Source of the DNA: Bacteroidia bacterium
Lineage (GTDB): Bacteria; Bacteroidota; Bacteroidia; AKYH767-A; OLB10
Reading direction: 5' to 3'
Assembly (NCBI GenBank): GCA_023262505.1
Contig: JALRAP010000001.1
Span: 1-64,000, forward strand
DNA: 64,000 nt
The notes below the pieces were generated by a model. It was not told where the DNA came from and ran no database searches. It saw only the letters and a list, made by a program, of their open reading frames with translations. A program made the position numbers and the translations under genes. Positions 1 to 10,040 of the stretch are shown piece by piece. Within the stretch, counting starts at the first letter, position 1. Every line of letters starts with the position of its first letter.

Positions 1-1
1 A

Positions 2-1813
2 CCACTACCCGTATGGACGAGTGAAGATCGAAGTGAACAAGTTTGCATCGGGTCCGTTTCTGAACTCAAGAACGAACTATCCAAAGCCAAGGCTGCAGGC
101 ATACTGAACCAATTCAATCCAGATGAGCCAGGATTTGATTTACACCGACCTTTTGTCGATGAAATCGTTTTGATATCTGATTCAGGCAAGAAATTATTCA
201 GGGAGCCGGATCTTATTGACGTGTGGTTCGATTCTGGAGCCATGCCCTATGCCCAATGGCACTACCCTTTCGAAAACCAAGAAGAGTTTGAAAAAGCTTT
301 CCCGGCAGATTTTATTGCAGAAGGTGTTGACCAAACTCGCGGATGGTTCTTCACACTGCATGCGATTGCAGTGATGCTGTTCGATAGTGTTGCCTTTAAA
401 AACGTAGTGTCGAACGGACTGGTGCTAGATAAGAATGGCAATAAAATGTCGAAACGCTTGGGTAATGCCGTTGACCCGTTTGAAACCATCGCCAAATACG
501 GAGCCGACAGCACCAGATGGTACATGATTTCCAACGCACAGCCTTGGGACAACCTCCGCTTCAATGAAGAGGGTATCCTAGACGTTCAAAGGAAATTCTT
601 CGGCACCCTACACAACACATATTCTTTTTTCGCACTATATGCGAACATTGATGGATTCAAATTCTCCGAAGCGGAAATACCTCTGTCCGAAAGACCTGAA
701 ATCGATCGTTGGATCATTTCAGAACTGAACTCACTGATCAAGGAGGTGGATTCCTGCTACGCGGATTATGAACCGACCAAAGCAGCCCGAGCCATACAAC
801 ATTTCACTGATGAGCATTTGAGCAATTGGTATGTGCGGTTATGTCGCCGAAGGTTTTGGAAAGGCGAATACACATCCGACAAGGTTTCTGCGTATCAAAC
901 GCTCTACACTTGCCTGGAAAACCTAGCCGTTTTGATGTCACCCATCGCACCATTCTTTGCAGATCGCCTATACCGCGACCTGAATGGCACTACCAACCTT
1001 CGAAAAGCCACATCCGTGCACCTAGCCCATTTCCCGGAAAGTTCATCCGAGAAAATCGACAAGCCTCTCGAGGAAAGAATGGAATTGGCTCAGCAAATTT
1101 CTTCCATGACATTGGCTCTTCGCAAAAAAGTAAATATTCGCGTACGTCAACCTCTTGCCAAAATCCTGATCCCTGTTGATGAGCCAGGCCTTCAAGAAAA
1201 AATAGAAGCCGTCAAAAATTTGATTCTCGCAGAAGTCAACGTAAAGGAAATAGCGTTCCTTTCAGGTAATGAAAATATATTGGTGAAAAAGGCAAAGCCC
1301 AACTTCAAGATACTTGGAAAAAAGGCTGGAGCATTGATGAAATCCGTTGCTGAAAAGGTAATTCAAATGTCACAGGATGACATCCGCGCTTTTGAACGTG
1401 ACGGAAGTTTCCAATTGGAGCTCGACAACGGCCCATTTCAAATTGATTTGGAAGACGCCGAAATTTCATCTCAAGACATTCCCGGATGGGAGGTCAACAC
1501 GATGGGGAAAATAACGGTGGCATTGGATATAGACATCTCTCCCGAACTCCGCAAAGAGGGTTTGGCCAGAGAATTGGTGAACCGAGTTCAGAACCTTCGA
1601 AAGGAAAAAGGCCTCGATGTTACTGACCGTATCTCCCTGATAATCACCGAACATCCCGATGTCAGACCTGCAATTGAAGACAATATGGACTATATTTGCA
1701 ATGAGACCCTTACTTCAACGTTATCCATTGTGTCCGACATCCCCAATAACGAGTCAGATGAATTGGAATTGGAAGAGCAGATTCGAGTAAGAGCAACCAT
1801 TAAAAAAGTATAG
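2..1813 (+). CDS. ileS: Isoleucine--tRNA ligase, C-terminal part (5' end outside window)
   Basis: Frame is open upstream of the track start at 170, back to base 2 (PLPVWTSEDRSEQVCIGSVSELK...). Contains DVWFDSGAMPYAQWHYPFEN, GWFFTLHAIAVMLF and the KMSKR motif (GNKMSKRLGNAVDPFE). Confidence 0.97.
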   Translation, partial: PLPVWTSEDRSEQVCIGSVSELKNELSKAKAAGILNQFNPDEPGFDLHRPFVDEIVLISDSGKKLFREPDLIDVWFDSGAMPYAQWHYPFENQEEFEKAFPADFIAEGVDQTRGWFFTLHAIAVMLFDSVAFKNVVSNGLVLDKNGNKMSKRLGNAVDPFETIAKYGADSTRWYMISNAQPWDNLRFNEEGILDVQRKFFGTLHNTYSFFALYANIDGFKFSEAEIPLSERPEIDRWIISELNSLIKEVDSCYADYEPTKAARAIQHFTDEHLSNWYVRLCRRRFWKGEYTSDKVSAYQTLYTCLENLAVLMSPIAPFFADRLYRDLNGTTNLRKATSVHLAHFPESSSEKIDKPLEERMELAQQISSMTLALRKKVNIRVRQPLAKILIPVDEPGLQEKIEAVKNLILAEVNVKEIAFLSGNENILVKKAKPNFKILGKKAGALMKSVAEKVIQMSQDDIRAFERDGSFQLELDNGPFQIDLEDAEISSQDIPGWEVNTMGKITVALDIDISPELRKEGLARELVNRVQNLRKEKGLDVTDRISLIITEHPDVRPAIEDNMDYICNETLTSTLSIVSDIPNNESDELELEEQIRVRATIKKV

Positions 1814-1815
1814 TC

Positions 1816-2202
1816 ATGGCAGCTGAAAAAACACGCTACAGCGACAGCGAACTTCAAGAGTTCAAAGATTTGATTCTTCAAAAGCTTGAAGATGCTCGTC
1901 GCGAATTATCCAACCTGCAATCTCAATTGAATAGCTCCAATGAGCATGGGACTGATGATACCGCTAGCACCTTCAAGGTTCTGGAGGATGGTTCAGATAC
2001 CTTGGCGAAAGAGGAAGCAGGACAATTGGCAGCCCGTCAACGCAAATTCATCGAACAATTGGAGAACGCATTGATACGCATTGAAAACAAAACTTACGGT
2101 GTTTGCCGTGTTACAGGCAAACTAATCCCCAAAGAACGTTTGCGTGCAGTACCACACACCACCCAGAGTATTGAAGCGAAATTGAATCAATACAAGGACT
2201 AG
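1816..2202 (+). CDS. TraR/DksA-family protein with degenerate zinc finger
   Basis: Coiled-coil N-terminus then ALIRIENKTYGVCRVTGKLIPKERLRAVPHTTQSIEAK, as in DksA/TraR C-terminal domains but with a single Cys. Lies between ileS and lspA. Confidence 0.85.
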   Translation: MAAEKTRYSDSELQEFKDLILQKLEDARRELSNLQSQLNSSNEHGTDDTASTFKVLEDGSDTLAKEEAGQLAARQRKFIEQLENALIRIENKTYGVCRVTGKLIPKERLRAVPHTTQSIEAKLNQYKD

Positions 2203-2262
2203 TTTTATATCTGATTCTACTCCGACAACCAGTCAGCACTTTTCAAGAATCAAGCGACCGAT

Positions 2263-2910
2263 ATGCGACGACCGCTTATCATCATCCTTACGGTACTCCT
2301 CATTGACCAGGCGCTAAAGTTTTGGATCAAGACTAATATGTATCTAGGGCAAGAATATCACATTGCCGGAGATTGGTTCATCATACATTTCACTGAAAAC
2401 AACGGCATGGCTTTCGGCTTGGAGTTTGCCGGTGAGTATGGCAAACTTTTCCTAAGTCTATTCAGAATAGTTGCAGTTATCGGAATAGGTTGGTACCTGA
2501 AGAGATTGGTCATTGAAAAGGCGCACCCTTTGTTGGTTACTTCCATGTCGCTCATACTTGCCGGTGCAATCGGAAACATCATCGATAGCACTTTCTACGG
2601 CATGATTTTTTCTTCAAGTGATTTCCGTTTGGCGGAATTTCTGCCTACTGATGGGGGCTACTCATCGCTGCTGCACGGTAAAGTAGTGGATATGTTTTAT
2701 TTCCCAATCTTCAAGGGGTTTTTACCCGATTGGATTCCGTTTTGGGGAGGGGATTATTTTATCTTTTTCCGACCAGTGTTCAACATTGCTGACGCATCCA
2801 TCAGCATTGGAGTCGGGCTGATTTTAGTTTTTCAATCGCTCATTTTCAAAAAAGAGCCGACTAAGACAGACGATCACTCACAAGAGGATACGATTTCCAA
2901 AGGCATTTGA
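2263..2910 (+). CDS. lspA: Lipoprotein signal peptidase (signal peptidase II)
   Basis: Multi-TM; ENNGMAFGLEF, GAIGNIIDS and FNIADASISIGV carry the conserved Asp motifs of LspA. Confidence 0.95.
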   Translation: MRRPLIIILTVLLIDQALKFWIKTNMYLGQEYHIAGDWFIIHFTENNGMAFGLEFAGEYGKLFLSLFRIVAVIGIGWYLKRLVIEKAHPLLVTSMSLILAGAIGNIIDSTFYGMIFSSSDFRLAEFLPTDGGYSSLLHGKVVDMFYFPIFKGFLPDWIPFWGGDYFIFFRPVFNIADASISIGVGLILVFQSLIFKKEPTKTDDHSQEDTISKGI

Positions 2911-2914
2911 TAAT

Positions 2915-2942
2915 GAATGGCCAAAATGGTCATTCGTTTTTT
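2915..2942 (+). terminator. Putative intrinsic terminator after lspA
   Basis: GAATGGCCA-AAA-TGGTCATTC stem (one G.T pair) followed by GTTTTTT. Confidence 0.65.
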
Positions 2943-3003
2943 ATATTTGGAGTAACCAATCCCCATTTGCTTCGTATAACAGGGATTAAAATAAACCAAA
3001 ATC

Positions 3004-4143
3004 ATGAAATCATCCCTACACAATTTCCGTAAAGGCACCATCGAACAAATAGCTGGACCAAAACCAGTAAACGATAATGAGGCTCAGCTGGTCATCTGCT
3101 TCGGCTCAAAATCCATGCTTTCTGATGAAAGTGAAACCAAACGGATTACCTCCAAATTCCCCAATGCGGATATTGTTTTTTGCACCACCAGCGGCGAAAT
3201 CTTCAATGATAACGTGGTTGACAATACCATAGTTGCCACAGCTATTGCATTTGAAAAATCATCCTTGAAACTTGCGGAGACAAATATTGCTGATCACGCA
3301 AACAGCTATGGGGCTGCTCAAAAGCTTATTCAATCCTTACCCAAGGATGAGTTGGTAAACGTCATGGTAATATCCGACGGAAACCGAGTGAACGGAAGTG
3401 AACTTATAAAAGGACTCAACCATGGAGTTGATGGAAAAATACTTGTCACAGGCGGGCTTGCCGGAGACGGAGTGGATTTCAAATCAACTCTTGTTGGTTT
3501 GAACAGCCATCCTAAGGAAGGGCAGATTGTCGCAATCGGATTCTATGGAAATCAATTGCAAGTTTCACATGGCTCCATGGGCGGATGGGAAACTTTCGGT
3601 CCCGAGCGGGAAGTGACAAAATCCTCAGGGAATGTATTGTATGAAATAGATGGCAAAAGCGCTTTGGAGTTGTACAAAACCTATTTGGGCGATGAGGCAC
3701 GAAACCTGCCGTCGTCAGCCCTACTATTTCCATTATCGATGATTAACGATGAGCTATCCCAGCCAGTGGTTCGGACCATTCTTTCCATTTCCGAAAACGA
3801 AGGCTCAATGACCTTTGCAGGGGATATTCCAACAGGATCCAAGGTGCGTTTTATGAAAGCGAACTTCGATAAGCTTACCTCAGCGGCAGGTGATGCTGCC
3901 CAGCAAACCATGGGAAAAAACAATATCAAGCCCGACTTGGCAATCCTTATTAGTTGTGTTGGCCGAAAGCTAATTCTAGGACCTCGCACAGAGGAAGAAG
4001 TTGAAGCAGTTCGGGAATTATATGGCGATGGAACCCTCTTAAGCGGATTTTACTCCTATGGAGAGATTTCACCGCTGAAGGACGAATTGTCATGTAACTT
4101 TCATAATCAAACCATGACCATTACTTCATTCCATGAGCTATAA
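3004..4143 (+). CDS. FIST N/C domain sensory protein
   Basis: QLVICFGSKSML...FPNADIVFCTTSGEIF and C-terminal AILISCVGRKLILGPRTEEEVEAVRELYGDGTLLSGFYSYGEISP are typical of FIST domains. Overlaps the downstream kinase. Confidence 0.88.
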   Translation: MKSSLHNFRKGTIEQIAGPKPVNDNEAQLVICFGSKSMLSDESETKRITSKFPNADIVFCTTSGEIFNDNVVDNTIVATAIAFEKSSLKLAETNIADHANSYGAAQKLIQSLPKDELVNVMVISDGNRVNGSELIKGLNHGVDGKILVTGGLAGDGVDFKSTLVGLNSHPKEGQIVAIGFYGNQLQVSHGSMGGWETFGPEREVTKSSGNVLYEIDGKSALELYKTYLGDEARNLPSSALLFPLSMINDELSQPVVRTILSISENEGSMTFAGDIPTGSKVRFMKANFDKLTSAAGDAAQQTMGKNNIKPDLAILISCVGRKLILGPRTEEEVEAVRELYGDGTLLSGFYSYGEISPLKDELSCNFHNQTMTITSFHEL

Positions 4144-6328
4144 CAAGCTGTTGGCTCGCCAAATCAGGAAGCACCTTCCTGAACATCTTCATAACAATCC
4201 CGAGCTGGGTGATTTCCTATCAGCCATCAATGATTCATACTTAGCCTACGAAAAAGACAAATCACTAGCTGAGCGTGCATTCAGCATCAGTGAATCCGAA
4301 TATATCGATATCACTCAAAGGCTGAAAGACGAGCTTCAGTTAAAAAACCAGTCGGTTCGCAAAATCAAAGACGCGATGAGCCTTCTAGGTGAGAAGGGAA
4401 TGCTGCTTCAAGACGACATCGGTATCTTGACTGATCAGTTATACAGTCAAGTGGTGCAAGCTTCCAAAAATGAAGAGGCGGTTAACTCTTTGATGACATC
4501 TTACCAAACGGGTATCCTATTTGAAGACAATTCCGGCAACATACAATTGGTAAACCAGCCGTTTTGCGACCTGTTCCTGCAAGGAACAACGCCAAACGAA
4601 GTAATGGAGTCGGAACGTTCTGCTGTCACATCCAAGATAATCGCCAAAATCACTGAAGCCGAACAATTGATCTCAGAAACCATCAGAATTAGAGAAAAAC
4701 AAGAGATGGTGACTGGGAACATTATACGGTTGATTGATGGTCGCATCTTGGAAAGAAACTATGTTCCGGTTTTCGAGGGCGATTCTTTCAAAGGTCACTT
4801 ATGGAGCTTTAATGACGTCACAGACAAGAAGCTGTTGGAAGAAGCGCTTGTACGTGAAAAAACCTTCAATGAGGAAATCCTGAATAACCTGCCTTCTGAT
4901 ATTGCCGTGTTCGACATGAATCATCGGTATCTTTTTGTGAACCCTATGGGAATCAAAAATCCAGAATTAAGAAAATGGATTATTGGAAAGGATGACTTTG
5001 AATATTGTGAATTGAAGGGTAGAGACCCGGAATTAGCAATCAAACGAAGAGAGGTTTTCAACAAAGTAGTTGATACAAAGGATACCGTGGAATACATTGA
5101 CACTATTCGGATGCCCGATGGTAAGACTACACACACCTTTAGGAGATTTTATCCTTTAATGAAAAACGGTGAGCTCCAATATGTGATCGGGTACGGCGTT
5201 GATGTAACCTCTATTGTTGAGGCGGAAGAGATGGTAAAGCGTCAGAAGAATTTCTATGAGAGCATGCTCGACAGGATGCCCATAGATGTAGGCGTGTTGG
5301 ACCATGAGCTGCGCTTCGTGTATTTGAACAAGAAAGCTGTGAGGCGCGATGAAATCCGGGAATGGTTGATTGGGAAGACCGAACAGGACTTCGTTGAAAA
5401 AACCGGCAAAGGCGGTGAACTTACCTCCAACCGTTTGATGATGATGCATGCTGCGCTCAAAACAGGTGAAACGCAGCAGTGGCGCGAAACTTACAGGGAA
5501 GGCGCCCTCGATGAAATGCACGTGCTTAGGACTATAAGTACTTACGAAGGTGCAAACAAAGAGATGTTCCTTTTGGCCACCGGTAGCGATGTAACTGCTA
5601 TAGCACTTGCCGAGAAAGAACTGACCCGAAATAACGAGGTTCTGCAAAAAACCAATTCTGAATTGGACCGATTCGTATATAGTACATCCCACGATTTACG
5701 AGCTCCATTAACTTCCGTATTGGGTTTGATTCGGATAATCGAAATGAACTTACCTGCTACAGAAACCAAGCAGCACGACCGGATACGCATGGTCAAGGAT
5801 TCAGTACGCAAATTGGATGATTTCATAGCCGAAATCCTTGATTACTCACGAAACGCAAGGTCAGAAATTTACGCAGAACCCATCCAACTTGCATCGCTGA
5901 TAAACGAGGTGCGCGAAAATCTTGATTACATGGGTGGAAGCAATGACTTCAAACTTTATTTGGATATCGAACCGCATCTGCAAATGAACACAGATAAAAG
6001 AAGGATGAAAGTCATATTGTCAAACATCATCTCAAATGCGATTAAATACCAAGACAATGCAAAACCTGAGAGGAGCTTGGAATTAAAGTTCAAATGCGTT
6101 AACAACGGTTTTGAAGTTATTGCAAAAGACAACGGCATAGGAATATCCGAAGATAACCTGAACCGGATATTCGAAATGTTTTACCGAGCCACCAGCCTTT
6201 CAACAGGCTCAGGACTTGGACTTTATATTGTAAAAGAAACGGTCGAAAAGCTTGGCGGGACCATTGATGTTTCCTCCTCGCTTGGCGATGGCTCCACATT
6301 TAAATTGTTTATTCCTAATATTGCGTAA
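4133..6328 (+). CDS. Multi-PAS sensor histidine kinase
   Basis: PAS-like blocks (ILFEDNSGNIQLVNQPFCDLF; IAVFDMNHRYLFVNP; VGVLDHELRFVYLNKKA), H-box STSHDLRAPLTSVLGLI, N/G boxes NIISNAIKYQD, DNGIGI, GSGLGLYIVKE. No TM segment evident. Confidence 0.93.
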   Translation: MSYNKLLARQIRKHLPEHLHNNPELGDFLSAINDSYLAYEKDKSLAERAFSISESEYIDITQRLKDELQLKNQSVRKIKDAMSLLGEKGMLLQDDIGILTDQLYSQVVQASKNEEAVNSLMTSYQTGILFEDNSGNIQLVNQPFCDLFLQGTTPNEVMESERSAVTSKIIAKITEAEQLISETIRIREKQEMVTGNIIRLIDGRILERNYVPVFEGDSFKGHLWSFNDVTDKKLLEEALVREKTFNEEILNNLPSDIAVFDMNHRYLFVNPMGIKNPELRKWIIGKDDFEYCELKGRDPELAIKRREVFNKVVDTKDTVEYIDTIRMPDGKTTHTFRRFYPLMKNGELQYVIGYGVDVTSIVEAEEMVKRQKNFYESMLDRMPIDVGVLDHELRFVYLNKKAVRRDEIREWLIGKTEQDFVEKTGKGGELTSNRLMMMHAALKTGETQQWRETYREGALDEMHVLRTISTYEGANKEMFLLATGSDVTAIALAEKELTRNNEVLQKTNSELDRFVYSTSHDLRAPLTSVLGLIRIIEMNLPATETKQHDRIRMVKDSVRKLDDFIAEILDYSRNARSEIYAEPIQLASLINEVRENLDYMGGSNDFKLYLDIEPHLQMNTDKRRMKVILSNIISNAIKYQDNAKPERSLELKFKCVNNGFEVIAKDNGIGISEDNLNRIFEMFYRATSLSTGSGLGLYIVKETVEKLGGTIDVSSSLGDGSTFKLFIPNIA

Positions 6329-6729
6329 TGACCGCCACAGAACCAAAATACAAGGAGTTACACATTGTTGACGACAATGATGTTGACACCTATATATCCC
6401 AGCACCTGCTGGAGGAGCTTGGGGTTGCATCCAAAATCTCCATCAGTACAAACGGTGCACAAGCCCTAGACTACCTTAAGTCTCTTGGCGACCAACAGCC
6501 GGATATTATATTTCTGGATGTTCGCATGCCTGTTATGGGAGGATTTGAATTCTTGGAAAACTATATGGCCTTCCTGGAAGGCAAAGCAAACAGCCCCGCC
6601 ATATACATGCTAACTTCCTCCAGCGACCCAATCGACGTTGACAAGGCGATGGCTTTCCCTATGGTAAAAAAATATTTCAGCAAACCGCTCAGCCCGGAAA
6701 TCATCCTCGGCATTTTGGATAAGGGCTGA
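6328..6729 (+). CDS. Single-domain response regulator
   Basis: HIVDDNDVD, IIFLDVRMPVMGG, LTSSSD, KKYFSKPLSP. Start overlaps the kinase stop (TAATG). Confidence 0.93.
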   Translation: MTATEPKYKELHIVDDNDVDTYISQHLLEELGVASKISISTNGAQALDYLKSLGDQQPDIIFLDVRMPVMGGFEFLENYMAFLEGKANSPAIYMLTSSSDPIDVDKAMAFPMVKKYFSKPLSPEIILGILDKG

Positions 6730-6744
6730 ATCCAACCGCAGAAC

Positions 6745-7776
6745 TCATCTACCTTCGTAGATAGCCTTGGAAATTTCCGAAATCACAATCCTAAGCTTTT
6801 CCTGTTCGTAGCCCTTTGTCATTACGGTAATCAAATAATGTCCATCGGGGGCATAAACAATTCCTGATTCGTGCCATTGCTTCAATTCATTACTTCCGTA
6901 TTCTCCGAATTTCCTTGGAACAATCACATCTGTAGGCAACAATTTGGTCAAGCCCTCTTTGAATGAAGACGCGGCAAGGTATGATAAGGCTTTCTCTGAA
7001 TTCGATTCATTCAGCCATGAGCCATTGTACAGTATTTGAAGGAATCTCGAGTATTCTATAGCGTTTACAGTGTACGAAATATCATGCATGTCTGGCACCG
7101 CCTGATCGATATCCCGATAGAGTAATTTCAGTGCATCATAATCAATATTGTAATTGATAAGTGAAGTGCTGTAGTTGTCGGAGTCCCTCAGTACACGCCT
7201 GATCAACTCATCAAGTGAATACGACTTTCCCGGAATAATTGGATCAACCTCGAACGTCTGACTTGGCACTCTAGGCAAATTTGGATCAAAAAATATTTGC
7301 CGCTGCATTGTGCCAGGACTGTACTCAGACAATTTGAAAAAACTGATACAAACCGGTAGTTTTAATAAACTCCCAGGAGTATATCCCTCTGATCCATTAA
7401 TGGCAAACCAACCCCCAGTTTTCAAATCCATGTAATACACGGAAACAGAGCTGACGGCGTTCTGAGATTTATATCCTGAAATAAGGTTGTCGACCTTCCT
7501 TTTCAGAGGCTCAAGGCTTGCAGATTCGCCATAGGAATCTGATGCCAATAGCTTGTTGACCAGTTTCGATCCATGTGCTCTCAATATGTGTAAGCTTGCA
7601 TCTGGAGCTTCTTTCACCAAAAGCGATGCTGAATCGTTTTCACGAACGGGCTTCTCGCAAGCAAATTGAACCGTTGAAAATGAGATAGCTAAAACCGAGA
7701 GTAATCGGCAAGCACCCTTATCGAAAAGGGGCAGTAAACACTTGGTATTCATGTCTGCAATTATGTTGATGTTCAC
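6745..7776 (-). CDS. Class A beta-lactamase-like serine hydrolase, exported
   Basis: SxxK in PGSLLKLP, SDN-like RDSDNYSTSLI, C-terminal HESGIVYAPDGHY; N-terminal hydrophobic segment with Cys. Confidence 0.75.
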   Translation of the reverse strand: MNINIIADMNTKCLLPLFDKGACRLLSVLAISFSTVQFACEKPVRENDSASLLVKEAPDASLHILRAHGSKLVNKLLASDSYGESASLEPLKRKVDNLISGYKSQNAVSSVSVYYMDLKTGGWFAINGSEGYTPGSLLKLPVCISFFKLSEYSPGTMQRQIFFDPNLPRVPSQTFEVDPIIPGKSYSLDELIRRVLRDSDNYSTSLINYNIDYDALKLLYRDIDQAVPDMHDISYTVNAIEYSRFLQILYNGSWLNESNSEKALSYLAASSFKEGLTKLLPTDVIVPRKFGEYGSNELKQWHESGIVYAPDGHYLITVMTKGYEQEKLRIVISEISKAIYEGR

Positions 7777-7833
7777 ATTTCATTACAGACTCGTGGTAGA
7801 TGAATACAAATATATGTACAAACAGTTAAACTG

Positions 7834-9471
7834 TCAATTTTTTCCTTCGGAAATAACCTTTAGTGCCTTTTTGTAGAGAGGATCCGACATAAGCCAGATT
7901 GGATAGAACCCTTCGCCGCCATACAATTGTCTTGCAATATTTGCCTTCAATAGATTTTTAATATATGCGGAGGCACTGGCAATATCGCTAGGATCAAGCG
8001 GATTGGAAATATTTGATGTGACATTCCTTACAAATGCACTATATGTGATATCGCTGACCTGAAATTTGGATTGGAAAGTCTCCACGTCTTTAAAACGGGA
8101 CAACTCGGTTCGGTTTTTGTCGACATAATCATATGCGAAATCCGTCAACTCACCTCCAGACAATGCAAGATTGAAAAAAGGATTGGAACTATCGGTCGTG
8201 TCAAGCGGAACAAATACGTCCGGCATGATTCCACCACCTCCATAAACCACCTTGCCTTTTGGTGTAGTATATTTCAATGAATCAGGGAACTTGATTGAAT
8301 CCAGATTCAACAACTCTTGATGTGCAAAGCGCTCATTCAACTCATTGTTGTACTGGTCATATCCGTCCTTGTAGGGTTTTTGAATGCTACGACCTGTTGG
8401 AGTGTAATACCTGGCAATCGTTAACCTGATGGCGGAACCGTCTGGCAACACTGTTTGCTCTTGCACCAATCCTTTACCAAACGATCTTCGGCCGATAATT
8501 GTAGCCCTGTCCCAATCTTGTAGAGCTCCTGCCAGGATTTCGGATGCTGATGCAGATCCTTCGTCTATCAAAACAACAACCGGTAAGTTTTCAAACCTAC
8601 CTCCGCTGGTGGCATCATAGTCGGCCCTTGGCCTAGACTTGCCTTCAGTATAAACAATCGACTTACCTTCCGAAATAAACTCATCGGCAATCTTTGTGGC
8701 TGCGTCCAAATATCCACCTGGATTACCTCGCAAATCGATAATCATTCTGATCATCCCCTTGGAGTTTAATTTCTCAGAAGCCTGTACAAATTCGTCATAA
8801 GTAGTGGCTGCAAAGCGGCTAATACGGATATAACCTGTTCGGGGATCAGCCATGAAAGCGGCATCCAAAGAATAAATTGGAATCTTTCCACGCGTTATGG
8901 TAAAGCTCATTAATTTGGGTGTTCCCCGCCTGAATACCTTTACCTTCACTTTTGTTCCGCCCTGTCCCCGTAGCTTGCGCATCACATCATTATTGCTGAT
9001 ACCAATCCCAGCAACTAATGTATCGTTTACCTCAACAATACGATCCCCCGATCGAATGCCAACCGCCTCTGAAGGTCCTCCTGAGATGGCGCTTACAACC
9101 ATGATGGTATCCTCCTGGATGTGGAACTCCACTCCGATGCCTTCGAAGTTACCTTCCAAAGGCTCATTGGCGGCATTCAAATCGGTCGCTGTTATGTATG
9201 AGGAATGCGGGTCTAAAGACTGCAACATCTTTTCTATGGAGAGATCCATCAACTTTTCCTTGTCAATGGTGTCTACATACTCCTGTTCGATGTAGGTGAT
9301 GATGTCGCTGATTTTATCAAAGCCACTTGGACTAAGTGTGAAAAAAGATGAACCCGCGCCTGAAGGGGTTTGCAACCGGGTTCCTATGTAAATACCGAAG
9401 CAAAGCACAACAGAAAACAGTAAGGGCCACCTATAGTTGCGGTTTGATTTGTTTTCAGAATCAGACATCAA
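7834..9471 (-). CDS. S41 family C-terminal processing peptidase
   Basis: N-terminal TM, PDZ (GDRIVEVNDTLVAGI), DLRGNPGGYLDAATKIADEF, IDEGSASASEILAGALQD, GRRSFGKGLVQ. Confidence 0.95.
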   Translation of the reverse strand: MMSDSENKSNRNYRWPLLFSVVLCFGIYIGTRLQTPSGAGSSFFTLSPSGFDKISDIITYIEQEYVDTIDKEKLMDLSIEKMLQSLDPHSSYITATDLNAANEPLEGNFEGIGVEFHIQEDTIMVVSAISGGPSEAVGIRSGDRIVEVNDTLVAGIGISNNDVMRKLRGQGGTKVKVKVFRRGTPKLMSFTITRGKIPIYSLDAAFMADPRTGYIRISRFAATTYDEFVQASEKLNSKGMIRMIIDLRGNPGGYLDAATKIADEFISEGKSIVYTEGKSRPRADYDATSGGRFENLPVVVLIDEGSASASEILAGALQDWDRATIIGRRSFGKGLVQEQTVLPDGSAIRLTIARYYTPTGRSIQKPYKDGYDQYNNELNERFAHQELLNLDSIKFPDSLKYTTPKGKVVYGGGGIMPDVFVPLDTTDSSNPFFNLALSGGELTDFAYDYVDKNRTELSRFKDVETFQSKFQVSDITYSAFVRNVTSNISNPLDPSDIASASAYIKNLLKANIARQLYGGEGFYPIWLMSDPLYKKALKVISEGKN

Positions 9472-9480
9472 TTTGAATTG

Positions 9481-9942
9481 CTAAGTGGATGGTTGGAACT
9501 TGACAACTTCCACATTGAACCTTCTCAAAAACTCGACACCCTCATCCACATCAATTCCTTTATATGCGGCATAGGAGTTCAAATAAACCACCTTGCGAAT
9601 ACCGGTAGTGAAAATGACCCTGGCACAAGCCAAACAGGGAGAAAGTGTCACATATAATGTTGCGCCATCGATTTGCAGATTGTTTTTAGCGGCATATAGG
9701 ATAGCGTTTTCTTCGGCATGAATAGCCAATGAACATCCGCCCTTGCGATCTCTTGCGCAACCTGTTTCAGGCCACTCCTGGTCACAGTTGTGTGTGCCTG
9801 CTGGAGGCCCGTTATAACCCAATGAAATAATCCTAGTATCCTTGGTCAATACCGCACCAACGCTTATTTTGACACAATGTGAGCGCATGGCCAGCTTTTG
9901 GGCCAGTTCCATGTAGATATCGTCGAAAGTGGGGCGGGTCAT
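9481..9942 (-). CDS. dCMP deaminase family (cytidine/deoxycytidylate deaminase)
   Basis: IHAEENAI and SPCLACARVI zinc motifs; GYNGPPAGTHNCDQ. Confidence 0.92.
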   Translation of the reverse strand: MTRPTFDDIYMELAQKLAMRSHCVKISVGAVLTKDTRIISLGYNGPPAGTHNCDQEWPETGCARDRKGGCSLAIHAEENAILYAAKNNLQIDGATLYVTLSPCLACARVIFTTGIRKVVYLNSYAAYKGIDVDEGVEFLRRFNVEVVKFQPST

Positions 9943-10040
9943 AAGTATTGCAAAAATACGAATAGATTGATATGGCTTCCTAGATTAAATCAACATTGGT
10001 CATGTAACGTATCAATCGCATTAAATATTTTTACCACGCG

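Noticed and set aside
5156-5692. 178-aa ORF on the minus strand opposite the PAS kinase
   Set aside because: Lies wholly antisense to a strongly supported kinase CDS; the translation has no recognisable domain and looks like an antisense artefact.
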